Below, piece after piece: positions 6,983-15,624 of a stretch of 27,608 nt of DNA. Position 1 is the first letter of the stretch; the number at the start of each line of letters is the position of its first letter. The notes below the pieces were generated by a model that saw only the letters and a list, made by a program, of their open reading frames with translations, was not told the DNA's origin and searched no databases. The translations under genes and the position numbers were made by a program. Origin of the DNA: JAFGHJ01 sp964523975 (GTDB lineage Bacteria; Hydrothermota; UBA3072); NCBI GenBank assembly GCA_964523975.1, contig CAZGBM010000021.1, positions 1-27,608 of the forward strand, given 5' to 3'.

Positions 6983-8690
6983 CTTCTTTCTTCAAATGTA
7001 ATTCTTTCAAGTCTTTTTCCGACACTTCACCGGGAGAGCCTTCCATAAGTCCGAGACCGCTGAGAGTTTTGGGAAACGCAATTACATCGGTTATCGAACT
7101 TTCTCCGGCAAGAAGCATACAAATCCTGTCGAAACCTACCCCCATCCCACCATGCGGGGGAGCCCCGAGTGAAAGTGCTTTTAGTAAAAATCCGAATTTA
7201 CTCCTCGCTTCTTTTTCACTCATACCTATAATTTTCAACAATTTCAACTGAACTTCCGGATCATAACATCTTATACTGCCTGAGACCAATTCCACACCGT
7301 TAAGAACCAGGTCATACTGTTTGCCAATTACCTCGCCGGGATTTTTTTCCAGGTCTTTTGTTTCCGCAACAGGTTCGGTAAATATATGGTGTGAAGGGCC
7401 CCAGCTCGAAATTTCCTCATCCCATTCGAACAACGGGAAATCGGTCACCCATAAAAATTTCCATCCTTTCTCGATAAGAGCTAATTTTTCTCCGAGAGCA
7501 GTTCGCAACACTCCGAGAGGGATAAGAACTTCTTTATCCTTTCCTCCGGCAACAAGAAAAAGAGTTTCTCCTTTCTCCAATCCAAAACCATCAAGATTCT
7601 TGAAATATTTTACAAATGAACCCTTATAATTACCCGACTCATTGCTTAAATACAAAAGACCCATAGCTCCGGCTTCTTTAACAATCCCTTCGAATTCGCT
7701 TATTTCACCGCGGCTAAAAAGACCTTTCACTTTGATTCCTTTTATTTTTTCCGCCTTATTTAAAATACCGAAATCACCGCTTTTACCCGGTTTGCTGTAA
7801 CCGTCTATCGTAAGAGGGTTCCTCAAATCCGGCTTGTCTGTACCGTATTTTTCCATAGCTTCCCGATAAGCCAATCTGGGAAAAGGAGTAGAGAGATGTT
7901 CATCCGATACTTCTTTTAAGAAAGCACACATCAAATCTTCGCCGACCGCAAATATATCCTCCATTTCCGCAAAGGACATCTCGAGGTCGACCTGAGTGAA
8001 CTCAAGCTGGCGGTCTCCTCTCATATCTTCGTCTCTGAAAGACTTCGAAATCTGATAGTATCTATCGAAACCCGCCACCATAAGAATCTGCTTATATAAC
8101 TGCGGAGATTGCGCGAGAGAGTAAAATTTACCACTCTGAAGACGCGAAGGGACGAGAAAATCACGCGCACCTTCGGGTGTCGGAGTCGCGAGAATGGGGG
8201 TCTCGACTTCGAGAAAACCTTTTTCGTTCAAGACTTTTCTTGCCGCCTGCATCAACTTATGACGGAGCACAAATCCTTTCAACGCTTTTTCCCTTCTAAG
8301 CTCAAGGTATCTGTATTTCAACCTCAATTCTTTTTCCGCCTGAAGGTCTTCCTGTACCACGAAGGGAGGAACTTCCGACTTATTCAAAATTACCAGTTCC
8401 AGTGCATAGACTTCGATTTCTCCCGTAACCATATCCTTGTTTTTCATTTCTCCCGGTCTTTTCCTTACTTTGCCGCGTACAGAGATTACCCATTCCAGAC
8501 CCAGTTCTTTGACTTTTTTAAGATTTACATCATCGCCGGAAAACACTACCTGCGTAACACCGTACCGGTCCCAGAGGTCAACGAATATTATTTCACCGTG
8601 GTCGCGAATCTTTCTTATCCATCCGGCTATGGAAATAATTTTGCCGTCGTCTTTCTCTCTTAACTCTCCGCAATTTACGTCTCTCAGCAT
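6975..8690 (-). CDS. aspS: Aspartyl-tRNA synthetase, bacterial type
   Basis: A class II synthetase that charges tRNA-Asp. The 571 residues follow the bacterial plan: an OB-fold anticodon domain (about 1-105), the catalytic core, and a GAD insertion (about 280-400) between motifs 2 and 3. Motif 2 is FRDEDMRGDRQLEFTQVD, and motif 3 is in GMGVGFDRICMLLAG near the C-terminus. In the anticodon domain the loop is R-D-H-G with His31. As I recall the Pseudomonas aeruginosa mutational literature, His here marks non-discriminating enzymes that also charge tRNA-Asn, whereas E. coli has Leu. If so, GatCAB would be needed to make Asn-tRNA. It overlaps hisS by seven bases. Confidence 0.95.
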   Translation of the reverse strand: MLRDVNCGELREKDDGKIISIAGWIRKIRDHGEIIFVDLWDRYGVTQVVFSGDDVNLKKVKELGLEWVISVRGKVRKRPGEMKNKDMVTGEIEVYALELVILNKSEVPPFVVQEDLQAEKELRLKYRYLELRREKALKGFVLRHKLMQAARKVLNEKGFLEVETPILATPTPEGARDFLVPSRLQSGKFYSLAQSPQLYKQILMVAGFDRYYQISKSFRDEDMRGDRQLEFTQVDLEMSFAEMEDIFAVGEDLMCAFLKEVSDEHLSTPFPRLAYREAMEKYGTDKPDLRNPLTIDGYSKPGKSGDFGILNKAEKIKGIKVKGLFSRGEISEFEGIVKEAGAMGLLYLSNESGNYKGSFVKYFKNLDGFGLEKGETLFLVAGGKDKEVLIPLGVLRTALGEKLALIEKGWKFLWVTDFPLFEWDEEISSWGPSHHIFTEPVAETKDLEKNPGEVIGKQYDLVLNGVELVSGSIRCYDPEVQLKLLKIIGMSEKEARSKFGFLLKALSLGAPPHGGMGVGFDRICMLLAGESSITDVIAFPKTLSGLGLMEGSPGEVSEKDLKELHLKKEDA

Positions 8691-9937
8691 TTCAATTCCT
8701 TTATTATTTTATGAATCTCCAGAGGGACTTCCTCTTGTTTCCCGCTATCCATATTTTTCAACTGTACGACTCCTTTTTTTCTTTCGTTTTCCCCTATGAT
8801 TATCACCCATTTTGCATTTTGCCGGTCAGCTTCTCTGAACTGGGATTTAACACTTCTATTCATAGGGTCTTTATCGCAGGAAATTCCTTTTTCCCGTAAT
8901 CCGTTCAAGATTTTCCATCCCAGAAGACTCGAATCGGGGTCAAAGGTAACTACGTAAACATCAACACTCAATTTTTCTTCTCTTTCCGGCAGGAGCAACA
9001 TCAATCTATCCATCCCGACCGCGTAACCTGAAGCGGGCGTATCATTTCCTCCCATAAACTCGATAAGCCCGTCATACCTTCCCCCCCCACCCACTTCATT
9101 CTGCGAACCCAGACCCGAGTGAGTGAACTCGAAGACCGTTTTAGTATAGTAATCGAGCCCTCTGACAATACGTTTATCTATATTAAATTCGATTCCGGAA
9201 TAATCGAGCCACCGGCTGAATCCGTCGAAGTGATTCCGGCAATCCTCACAAAGAAAATCCATGGGAACCGGAGTGTCTCTCAATTTTTCCTTATCCTTTT
9301 TGCAGTCCAGTATCCTCATAGGATTTTCCGAGTATCTCCGGTTGCAATCCTCGCATAGAGACGTCAGCTTCTGTTTTAGAAAACTTTTCAATTCCCGGAC
9401 AAAATCCTTTCTGCATCTCGGGCATCCTATCGAGTTGATATTCAATTCGACACCCTTTATACCTAACTCTCCAAAAATATCCAGAGCCGATTTGACGAGT
9501 TCCACGTCAGTCTCGGAGGAAGAAGACCCTATAGTCTCTGCTCCGAATTGTCTGAACTCGCGGTATCTGCCTTTTTGAGGTCTTTCCTGGCGGAACATCC
9601 GCTCAATATAGTAAAATTTCTGTATCGCGCCCCTGCTCCAAAGCCCATACTGAAGGAACATCCTTACCACAGAAGGCGTTCCTTCAGGTTTCAAAGTCAG
9701 ACTCCTTCCCCCCATATCCTCGAAAGTAAACATTTCTTTCCTTACTATATCCGTGGACTCTCCGGTTGATTTTCTGAAAAGCTCCGTAGATTCGAAAGTA
9801 GGAAACCTCAACTCCTGAAAATTATAACTTTCCATCTTTTCCCTGATGATGTCTTCCACTTTTTTCCACTTAATTGCTTCTTCAGGTAAGATATCTCTTG
9901 TTCCTTTTACATTTTTAAATTTAGATTCAAAACCCAT
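8684..9937 (-). CDS. hisS: Histidyl-tRNA synthetase
   Basis: A class II synthetase that charges tRNA-His; 417 residues, normal length. The N-terminus KGTRDILPEE is typical. Motif 2 is in IERMFRQERPQKGRYREFRQFG's first part (RMFRQERPQKGRYREF), the histidine-binding motif is RGLDYYTKTVFEF, and motif 3 is GYAVGMDRLML. The insertion between motif 2 and the histidine motif carries three cysteine pairs (CPRC, CEDC, CEDC) that look like a metal knuckle, as seen in a subset of bacterial HisRS. The C-terminal anticodon domain starts at about residue 320. It lies 10 bases after the small vanZ-like gene and overlaps aspS by seven bases. Confidence 0.95.
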   Translation of the reverse strand: MGFESKFKNVKGTRDILPEEAIKWKKVEDIIREKMESYNFQELRFPTFESTELFRKSTGESTDIVRKEMFTFEDMGGRSLTLKPEGTPSVVRMFLQYGLWSRGAIQKFYYIERMFRQERPQKGRYREFRQFGAETIGSSSSETDVELVKSALDIFGELGIKGVELNINSIGCPRCRKDFVRELKSFLKQKLTSLCEDCNRRYSENPMRILDCKKDKEKLRDTPVPMDFLCEDCRNHFDGFSRWLDYSGIEFNIDKRIVRGLDYYTKTVFEFTHSGLGSQNEVGGGGRYDGLIEFMGGNDTPASGYAVGMDRLMLLLPEREEKLSVDVYVVTFDPDSSLLGWKILNGLREKGISCDKDPMNRSVKSQFREADRQNAKWVIIIGENERKKGVVQLKNMDSGKQEEVPLEIHKIIKELKC

Positions 9938-9947
9938 ATCAACTTCT

Positions 9948-10256
9948 TTAAGTCAGAACCCAGAAGGCAAGCCCTGCTCCAGAAAGGTTAAACAGAACGT
10001 CATAAACATTCACAATCCTGCCGGGAATATAATATTGAGACAACTCGTTTATTATCGCGAATATCGAAACTCCGATTAAGAACTTCCGGTTTTTCTTTCC
10101 GAATCCGAAAAACAAAAAAAGAATCAAAACGGAATAAAAAAACAGGTGGAAAAGTTTATCTACTCCGAAAACACGAACTTCGGGAATAAACTTAGAGGGT
10201 AAAGAAGTAGACAGAATCAAGATGACCAGCCAGATAAAAAAGGGGATACGTTTCAT
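9948..10256 (-). CDS. Small VanZ-like membrane protein
   Basis: A 102-residue membrane protein of the VanZ family. Segments at about residues 4-21, 34-51, 58-75 and 83-101 are hydrophobic. Family marks are DKLFHLFFYSVL (33-44), NELSQYYIPGRIVNVYDVLFN near residues 70-90 (seen as Q-x-x-x-P-G-R-x-x-N-x-x-D-V-L) and a final N-x-S-G-A. It is shorter than the VanZ-like protein at 4861-5265 and fits the family better in the Q-P-G-R-D part. It is the first gene of the hisS string, separated from hisS by 10 bases, which suggests co-transcription but not a shared job. No strong ribosome site or promoter was found before it. Confidence 0.75.
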   Translation of the reverse strand: MKRIPFFIWLVILILSTSLPSKFIPEVRVFGVDKLFHLFFYSVLILFLFFGFGKKNRKFLIGVSIFAIINELSQYYIPGRIVNVYDVLFNLSGAGLAFWVLT

Positions 10257-10515
10257 AATAGTATCATCAGCCGACTATTTGTTTTTTACAAAAAAACCAA
10301 ACCACAGAGCTCACCTCTCTCAGCCCCAAATTTTTCAACTACAAGATTTTTAACAACAAATTGCACAAATTTCACAAATGTATTAATAATATTCATTTCT
10401 ATTTATAAAAACAGAATATGTTTTGCTTTTATTCGTGTCATTCGTGTGATTCGTTGTTTCTCTTTTTTCAAATTTTGATTTGTCATTTTTCATTCTTATA
10501 TTTAATTTTTGCATT
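10257..10515. other. AT-rich spacer between hslU and the vanZ-like gene
   Basis: No gene is visible. It has an AT-only hairpin GTTTTTTACAAAAAAAC at about 10281-10297 and, near 10430-10460, words such as TTCGTGTCATTCGTGTGATTCG related to the other spacer repeats. I found no convincing promoter for the hisS string, although one would be expected here. Confidence 0.45.
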
Positions 10516-11838
10516 TTATAGAATGTACCTGCTTAAATTTTCATCGCTGACGATTTTTTCCAGCTCATCTTTCACGTAATCTTCTTTAATAATAATTTTT
10601 TTCTCCAAAATGTCGGGCATTTCGAAGAGGTAATATTCCAGTAAAGCGTTCATAACTGTCTGGAGTCTCCTCGCGCCGATATTCTCACTGGTCTCATTGA
10701 CTCTTTTCGAATAGTCCGCTATCAAAGTCAACGCTCCTTCTGTAAACTGGAGCTCATAACCTTCGGCTTTGAATAAAGCCTTATACTGCTTGACGAGGGA
10801 ATTATCCGGTTCGACAAGGATTTTCCTGAAATCTTCCTTGCTGAGGTCTTTAAATTCTACCCTGATCGGAAACCTCCCCTGCAGTTCGGGAATTAGATCG
10901 GAAGGAGAAGAGGAAGAAAAAGCTCCTGCCGATATGAAAAGTATATGGTCGGTGTTAACCGGTCCGTATTTTGTGTTGACCGTCGTTCCTTCGACAAGAG
11001 GAAGAAGGTCCCTCTGAACTCCATGGCGCGAAACATCCGGACCCGCCTTGGAATCCGAACCTATAATCTTATCTATCTCGTCAAGGAATACCACTCCTGA
11101 GTTTTCGGTTATTTTTTTGCTTTCTTCGATCACTTCATCCCTGTCTATCAACTTATCGGATTCATCTTTTATAAAGATTTCCCTTGCTTCGGCAATGGTA
11201 ACGAATTTCTTTTTGGTGGATTTCGGCATTAAATTGGAAAAAGCATCCTGAACTCCCATGCTGAGCTGTTCGGGACCAACGGCACCGAGTATTTCGATAA
11301 AAGGCAAATCCTGTTTTTTGAGGTCCAGTTCGACTTTTCTGCCTTCGAATTCTCCTCCCCGCAATTTTTTCCTGATTTTTTCACGGGTCTCAGCCATAGT
11401 CTCTTCAATTGATGCAGCAGGAATCAGTAAATCCAGTATTTTCCCTTCCGCGAGCTTCAGGGCTTTTTCCCGAACTTCTTCTCTTTTTCTCGACTGGACC
11501 ATCTTGACGGCAACATCCATCAGACTCCTCACCATCGATTCCACATCTCTGCCCACATATCCGATCTCGGTAAATTTCGTGGCTTCAGTTTTGACGAACG
11601 GAGCTTTCATGATAAGCGAAAGCCTACGCGCAACCTCGGTTTTGCCCACCCCTGTCGGACCAATCATTATTATATTGTTCGGATATATTTCTTTCTCCAT
11701 ATCCCCTATAACATGTTGCCTTCTCCAGCGGTTTCTTATAGCTATCGCAACCGCTTTTTTTGCTTCGTCCTGTCCTATTATATAACGGCTTAACTCCTGG
11801 ACTATCTCTTTCGGCTTGAGTTCCAGTTCACTTTCCAT
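10516..11838 (-). CDS. hslU: HslU, ATPase subunit of the HslUV protease
   Basis: A hexameric AAA+ unfoldase that feeds proteins into the HslV peptidase (ClpYQ). Walker A is GPTGVGKT (residues 60-67), the pore loop is GYVG (93-96), and Walker B is VVFLDEIDK (249-257). The intermediate domain (about 110-235) is shorter and highly charged, as usual. The C-terminus ends in SRYIL, the tail that docks into HslV and triggers it. The 440-residue length is normal. The start overlaps the hslV stop by 11 bases, so the two are translationally coupled, matching their stoichiometric assembly. It is the last gene of the string that begins with the ExeA-like ATPase. Confidence 0.96.
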   Translation of the reverse strand: MESELELKPKEIVQELSRYIIGQDEAKKAVAIAIRNRWRRQHVIGDMEKEIYPNNIIMIGPTGVGKTEVARRLSLIMKAPFVKTEATKFTEIGYVGRDVESMVRSLMDVAVKMVQSRKREEVREKALKLAEGKILDLLIPAASIEETMAETREKIRKKLRGGEFEGRKVELDLKKQDLPFIEILGAVGPEQLSMGVQDAFSNLMPKSTKKKFVTIAEAREIFIKDESDKLIDRDEVIEESKKITENSGVVFLDEIDKIIGSDSKAGPDVSRHGVQRDLLPLVEGTTVNTKYGPVNTDHILFISAGAFSSSSPSDLIPELQGRFPIRVEFKDLSKEDFRKILVEPDNSLVKQYKALFKAEGYELQFTEGALTLIADYSKRVNETSENIGARRLQTVMNALLEYYLFEMPDILEKKIIIKEDYVKDELEKIVSDENLSRYIL

Positions 11839-12373
11839 CTTTTATTACCTCTATCGAGATATTGTCATTGGTATAAATACAAACTTCGGAAGCAAGTTTT
11901 ATGGAAACCTCAACAATCGAACGAGCGTCAAGAGAAGAGTGAAGAAGTAAGGCTCTGGCTGCAGATATGGCATACGCACCCCCCGAACCTATACCGATAA
12001 GACCATCATCAGGACGTATAACCTCTCCGTTTCCGGATAAAATATAAGATTCTTCTTTATTCATGACGCCGAGAAGAGCTTCCAACCTTCTCAGGTATTT
12101 GTCTTTTCTCCATTGCTTTGCAAATTCGACCACTGCTTTGGAAATATTTTTCAGATACTTATCTATTTGTTCCTCGAACATTGAACACAAGGTCAGAGCA
12201 TCCGCTACCGACCCCGCAAAGCCGACAAGAACTTCTCCTTCCCTCAACAACTGAACTTTTTTTGCATTGGCTTTCATTATCGTTTCGTTTACGGTAACCT
12301 GACCGTCACTACCCATAGCAACAATCCCATCTTTTCTTACTCCGAGGATTGTTGTTCCGTGTATGATATTCAC
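11828..12373 (-). CDS. hslV: HslV, peptidase subunit of the HslUV protease
   Basis: A threonine peptidase of the proteasome-beta fold that forms a double hexamer capped by HslU. The N-terminus is MNIIHGTTI, so a six-residue propeptide would be removed to expose the catalytic Thr7. Family marks are GSDGQVT (22-28), K-A-N-A-K-K-V, GFAGSVADA (52-60), and GIGSGGAYA. A C-terminal E-V-C-I-Y-T-N-D segment is also present; it is a conserved structural element of HslV. The length of 181 residues is normal for a form with a short propeptide. It lies 22 bases after guaB and overlaps hslU by 11 bases. Confidence 0.96.
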   Translation of the reverse strand: MNIIHGTTILGVRKDGIVAMGSDGQVTVNETIMKANAKKVQLLREGEVLVGFAGSVADALTLCSMFEEQIDKYLKNISKAVVEFAKQWRKDKYLRRLEALLGVMNKEESYILSGNGEVIRPDDGLIGIGSGGAYAISAARALLLHSSLDARSIVEVSIKLASEVCIYTNDNISIEVIKDGK

Positions 12374-12395
12374 TATATCCTCCTGGAAAAAACTT

Positions 12396-13850
12396 CTACC
12401 TTAAAACTTCGTAGTTTGGTGGGTCTTTAATTATCTTAACGTCATGCGGGTGACTTTCCGTAAGTCCGGCATTTGTGACCTGTACGAATTTCGCCTTCTT
12501 TCTGAGTTCTTGAAGATTACGAGCACCTACATATCCCATACCTGCCCGCAACCCTCCTTCAAGTTGAAAAAGAACTTCGCCGACCGGACCTTTATGAGGA
12601 ACTCTGGAAACAACTCCTTCGGGAACCAGCTTCCCTGTCTGGAAATAACGGTCTCTGCTCCCCTCTTCCATCGCATCAATCGACCCCATACCTCTATAAA
12701 CTTTGAATCTTCTGCCTTCCAGGAGAATCGATTCTCCCGGAGCTTCATCTGTTCCTGCCAGAAGGCTGCCTATCATTACCGAGTCAGCACCCCCGGCAAG
12801 AGCTTTCGTTATATCTCCCGAAAAAATAATACCCCCGTCCGCAATCACGGGAACTTTACCTTTTATAGCTTTCGCTACATTCTGAATCGCAGTTAATTGA
12901 GGAATTCCTATCCCGCTTATAACTCTTGTCGTACAAATGGAACCAGGACCAACGCCTACCTTAACGGCGTCAACGTCCATCTTCAGTAAATCTTTTGCAG
13001 CTTCTCCTGTCACTATATTTCCAACGACCAAGTCTCTATCGCAAAACGCCCTCAACTTCTTCGTAATATCGAATACTTTCTTAGTATAACCGTGCGCCGT
13101 ATCGACGACCAGACAATCGACTCCGGCATCTAAAAGCTCTTTTGCCCGCTCCTCGGTATCGTCGCTTACTCCAACGGCAGCACCGCAGTACAGACGCCCC
13201 TCTTCATCTATGTTGGCTCTCGGAAATTCCTTTCTTTTCAGAATATCCCTGAGAGTTATTAGCCCCACAAGACGGTCATCTTTATCCACGAGAGGCAGCT
13301 TTTCCACTTTATGTTTTCTGAAAATCTCTTTAACTTCCTCTATCGAAACGCCTTTTTTGCCGGTAACCAGTTTTTTTCTGGGAGTCATTACTTCCCGGAT
13401 TTTTTTATTTATATTGTCTTCAAATATCAAATCGCTTTTTGTTATTATTCCTTCCAGCTTGCCCCTGGCATCAACAACAGGAACTCCCGAAATATTGTGA
13501 CAACTCATTATCTCTTTGACTTCCCTGATTGTAACCGAAGGAAGAACCGTTATGGGGTCCGGGATAAGAACACTCTCGAATCTCTTTACTTTCCTGACCT
13601 GGGCTGCCTGTTTTTCTATCGAAAGATTCTTATGAATAATTCCCATACCGCCCACGAGGGCAACTGCTATAGCCATTTCTTCTTCGGTTACCGTGTCCAT
13701 AGCCGAAGAAACTATCGGGAGCAAAAGACCGATGTTACGGCTGAAATTGCTTTTTATATCCGTATCACTCGGTATAACCTCCGAATACCCGGGTTCAAGA
13801 AGTACGTCGCCGAAGGTTAAACCTAAATTAAAAGGTCTTTCTTTTTCCAA
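12396..13850 (-). CDS. guaB: IMP dehydrogenase
   Basis: Oxidises IMP to XMP with NAD, the committed step of guanine nucleotide synthesis. The catalytic loop GPGSICTTR places the nucleophile at Cys306. The barrel begins with LTFGDVLLEP. Two CBS domains are inserted at about residues 96-150 and 157-205; in other species they bind nucleotides and tune activity. The flap region and C-terminus (YVGARNLQEL, NAGLTESHPHDV) are standard. The 484-residue length is normal. The chosen ATG lies 28 bases inside the end of dapF, an unusually long overlap. A shorter form starting at a later codon cannot be excluded, but residues 1-12 still align with the family start. Confidence 0.95.
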   Translation of the reverse strand: MEKERPFNLGLTFGDVLLEPGYSEVIPSDTDIKSNFSRNIGLLLPIVSSAMDTVTEEEMAIAVALVGGMGIIHKNLSIEKQAAQVRKVKRFESVLIPDPITVLPSVTIREVKEIMSCHNISGVPVVDARGKLEGIITKSDLIFEDNINKKIREVMTPRKKLVTGKKGVSIEEVKEIFRKHKVEKLPLVDKDDRLVGLITLRDILKRKEFPRANIDEEGRLYCGAAVGVSDDTEERAKELLDAGVDCLVVDTAHGYTKKVFDITKKLRAFCDRDLVVGNIVTGEAAKDLLKMDVDAVKVGVGPGSICTTRVISGIGIPQLTAIQNVAKAIKGKVPVIADGGIIFSGDITKALAGGADSVMIGSLLAGTDEAPGESILLEGRRFKVYRGMGSIDAMEEGSRDRYFQTGKLVPEGVVSRVPHKGPVGEVLFQLEGGLRAGMGYVGARNLQELRKKAKFVQVTNAGLTESHPHDVKIIKDPPNYEVLR

Positions 13851-14584
13851 GAATTCTCTCCTTCCGGCACAACACCTTTAAAAACGATATTTGCCTCTCC
13901 GGTTAACCAAAGTCTATCAGCACTCTCTCTTCTTGTCTTGAATTCTCCGCCCACTGTCTTAATCTCGAGTTTTTCTCTACCTGTTTCTTCCATCACAAAG
14001 AAAGACACAGAAGCAACCCCGGAAGCACAGGAAAGAGTTTCCCCTTCCACCCCTCTCTCGAAAACCCTCATAAATACCGAACCGTCTTTCTCTCTAAACC
14101 AATCGACATTGTTCCTGCCGGGGATAGCGTTCGAAAGTCTCTCCCCTTCTTTTTGAACGTCAAGCTCTTCGACATCCTGAGTCGGAATTACAAAATGAGG
14201 AACGCCGCATCTGACTATTGCTCCTTCTTCTCTTCTTTCCGGGATACCGACCGGAGGCATCAGAGCGGATACCGTATCATCATCGTTGTAAATGAGCCTC
14301 ACTATGCCCGCTTCGGTTTCGACATCGTCTTCTTTTTTTACTTTACCTTGAAGGCATAAAAGGCGAAAGAACACTCTGACCGCATTCCCGCAAAAAGGAA
14401 CGTTGCTCCCGTCGGGATTGTAGAATTTCATCTTCTTTCCGTCCATAACGACGAGTCCGTCCCCTCCGATACCGTACCTTCTTTTCAATATACGGGAGGC
14501 GATTTTCGAATAATCGAGACCGGCAGCGTAAGAAGTCAGCACGAAATCGTTTCCTCCGCCTTCTCCTTTGACAAAATCAATCAC
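13823..14584 (-). CDS. dapF: Diaminopimelate epimerase
   Basis: Interconverts LL- and meso-diaminopimelate without a cofactor, for lysine and peptidoglycan synthesis. The two catalytic cysteines are present: Cys65 in NPDGSNVPFCGNAVR and Cys186 in ERGVEGETLSCASG. GGGNDFV near the N-terminus and GVPHFV match the family. Two variations stand out. The first Cys loop lacks the usual Glu after DGS, and the second reads CASG where CGTG is typical. The 253 residues are a little short. It overlaps the upstream ATPase gene by eight bases and guaB by 28. The presence of dapF agrees with a meso-DAP cell wall. Identity is fairly secure despite the divergence. Confidence 0.9.
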   Translation of the reverse strand: MIDFVKGEGGGNDFVLTSYAAGLDYSKIASRILKRRYGIGGDGLVVMDGKKMKFYNPDGSNVPFCGNAVRVFFRLLCLQGKVKKEDDVETEAGIVRLIYNDDDTVSALMPPVGIPERREEGAIVRCGVPHFVIPTQDVEELDVQKEGERLSNAIPGRNNVDWFREKDGSVFMRVFERGVEGETLSCASGVASVSFFVMEETGREKLEIKTVGGEFKTRRESADRLWLTGEANIVFKGVVPEGENSWKKKDLLI

Positions 14585-15407
14585 CTTTACTCTCCGTTAA
14601 AGCAAGGTCTTCCAAAACAACCTGCATTAATTTAGAATTTATTGTTTTTTTCTTTTCAAGAAAGGCTTCCAGAATTGCATTCTCACATATTATATTGATG
14701 GTTCTTGGCTTGCCTCCTGAGTATTTATGTATCATCTCCAGCGACTCATCGCTAAAAGGTATAGAATCCCCTCCGGCAACTTTTATTCGATGGCTTATAT
14801 ATTCTCTTACTGATTGAAAGTCAAGAGGCTTGAGGGTCGTTCGTATGGCAGTTCTCTGGTACAGAGCTTCATCCTGTTTAAGATTCGTTTCCATCTCAGG
14901 CAAACCGAAAATCACGAAATTCAGCAAATGCTGCGACTCCGTTTCTATGTTGAGGAGACCGCGAATTTCTTCCATCGTATCTTTTTCCCGGAGCATATTA
15001 CCTTCATCAATCAAAACAGCGACTTTTTTATCCTTCTCATGATATTCCTGCAGTTTTTTGTAAAGCCCGGTTACTATCTTCTCCCCGTCATCGCTTTTTT
15101 CGTCAACGCCTAATTGCAGAGAGATTTTTTTAAGGAACCAGCCTGCAGAAATATCCGGATGTATTATAACGAGAAGTGAAACTTCGTAAATGTCATCCGA
15201 GGACAGTATATTCAGCATCCTTCTCGCCATGGTAGTCTTACCCATCCCTATATCGGCAACCAGCAAAGAAAGCCCCAATCGATTTTCAACGCAGTGAAAG
15301 ATTTTTTTCATGGCTTTGGAGTGCTGAGGGCTGTCGTAGTAAAATCTCTCATCAGGAGAAGTTGAAAACGGCTTCTCTTTTAATCCGAAAAAACTCTCAT
15401 AATCCAT
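14577..15407 (-). CDS. ExeA/GspA-like AAA ATPase
   Basis: A 276-residue P-loop ATPase of the ExeA/GspA/MshM type. The opening MDYESFFGLKEKPFSTSPD and the SPQHSKAM segment are hallmarks of this family. Walker A is ADIGMGKT (residues 51-58), Walker B is VLIDE (131-135), and the sensor-2-like segment GGKPRTINIICENAI is near the C-terminus. Family members work with a partner to place the type II secretin or mannose-sensitive pilus machinery, or act as transposition regulators; this one has no peptidoglycan-binding tail. I chose the ATG at 15407; a TTG six bases upstream is possible. There is no clear ribosome site at normal distance, and a -10 box sits about ten bases upstream. It heads the dapF-guaB-hslV-hslU string. 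Confidence 0.8.
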   Translation of the reverse strand: MDYESFFGLKEKPFSTSPDERFYYDSPQHSKAMKKIFHCVENRLGLSLLVADIGMGKTTMARRMLNILSSDDIYEVSLLVIIHPDISAGWFLKKISLQLGVDEKSDDGEKIVTGLYKKLQEYHEKDKKVAVLIDEGNMLREKDTMEEIRGLLNIETESQHLLNFVIFGLPEMETNLKQDEALYQRTAIRTTLKPLDFQSVREYISHRIKVAGGDSIPFSDESLEMIHKYSGGKPRTINIICENAILEAFLEKKKTINSKLMQVVLEDLALTESKGD

Positions 15408-15416
15408 TTTCAATAA

Positions 15417-15444
15417 TTAATATATCTAAATTCCTTTTTGTCAA
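15417..15444 (-). promoter_or_regulatory. Possible promoter of the ExeA-like/dapF/guaB/hslVU string
   Basis: On the minus strand TTGACA (15444-15439), 16 bases, then TATTAA (15422-15417). The expected transcription start falls at about 15410, right at the start codon, which would make the first gene leaderless. Confidence 0.5.
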
Positions 15445-15567
15445 GGATTAAGATGACCCCACAAAAATTCAAAAATTTATTTCACCGCAGAGACACAGAG
15501 AACGCAGAGCCTCATCACACCCAACCCCAATTCTTATCGTGTTTATTTAAAACCCACCACATAACCC

Positions 15568-15600
15568 ATTTTTTAACATGTAGAAAATGTAGAACTTGTA
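15568..15600 (-). repeat. Dispersed repeat with tandem 9-mers, copy 4 (inverted)
   Basis: On the minus strand it reads TACAAGTTCTACATTTTCTACATGTTAAAAA in three parts: TACAAGTT, CTACATTTT, CTACATGTT, followed by AAAAA. This is the same core as the copies at 232, 4777 and 5372. Confidence 0.7.
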
Positions 15601-15624
15601 TTTTTCATTTTCTTACCTCTATAT

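Noticed and set aside
8109..8663. Plus-strand open frame of 184 codons opposite aspS
   Set aside because: Antisense shadow of aspS, with Phe/Arg-rich sequence and no family pattern.
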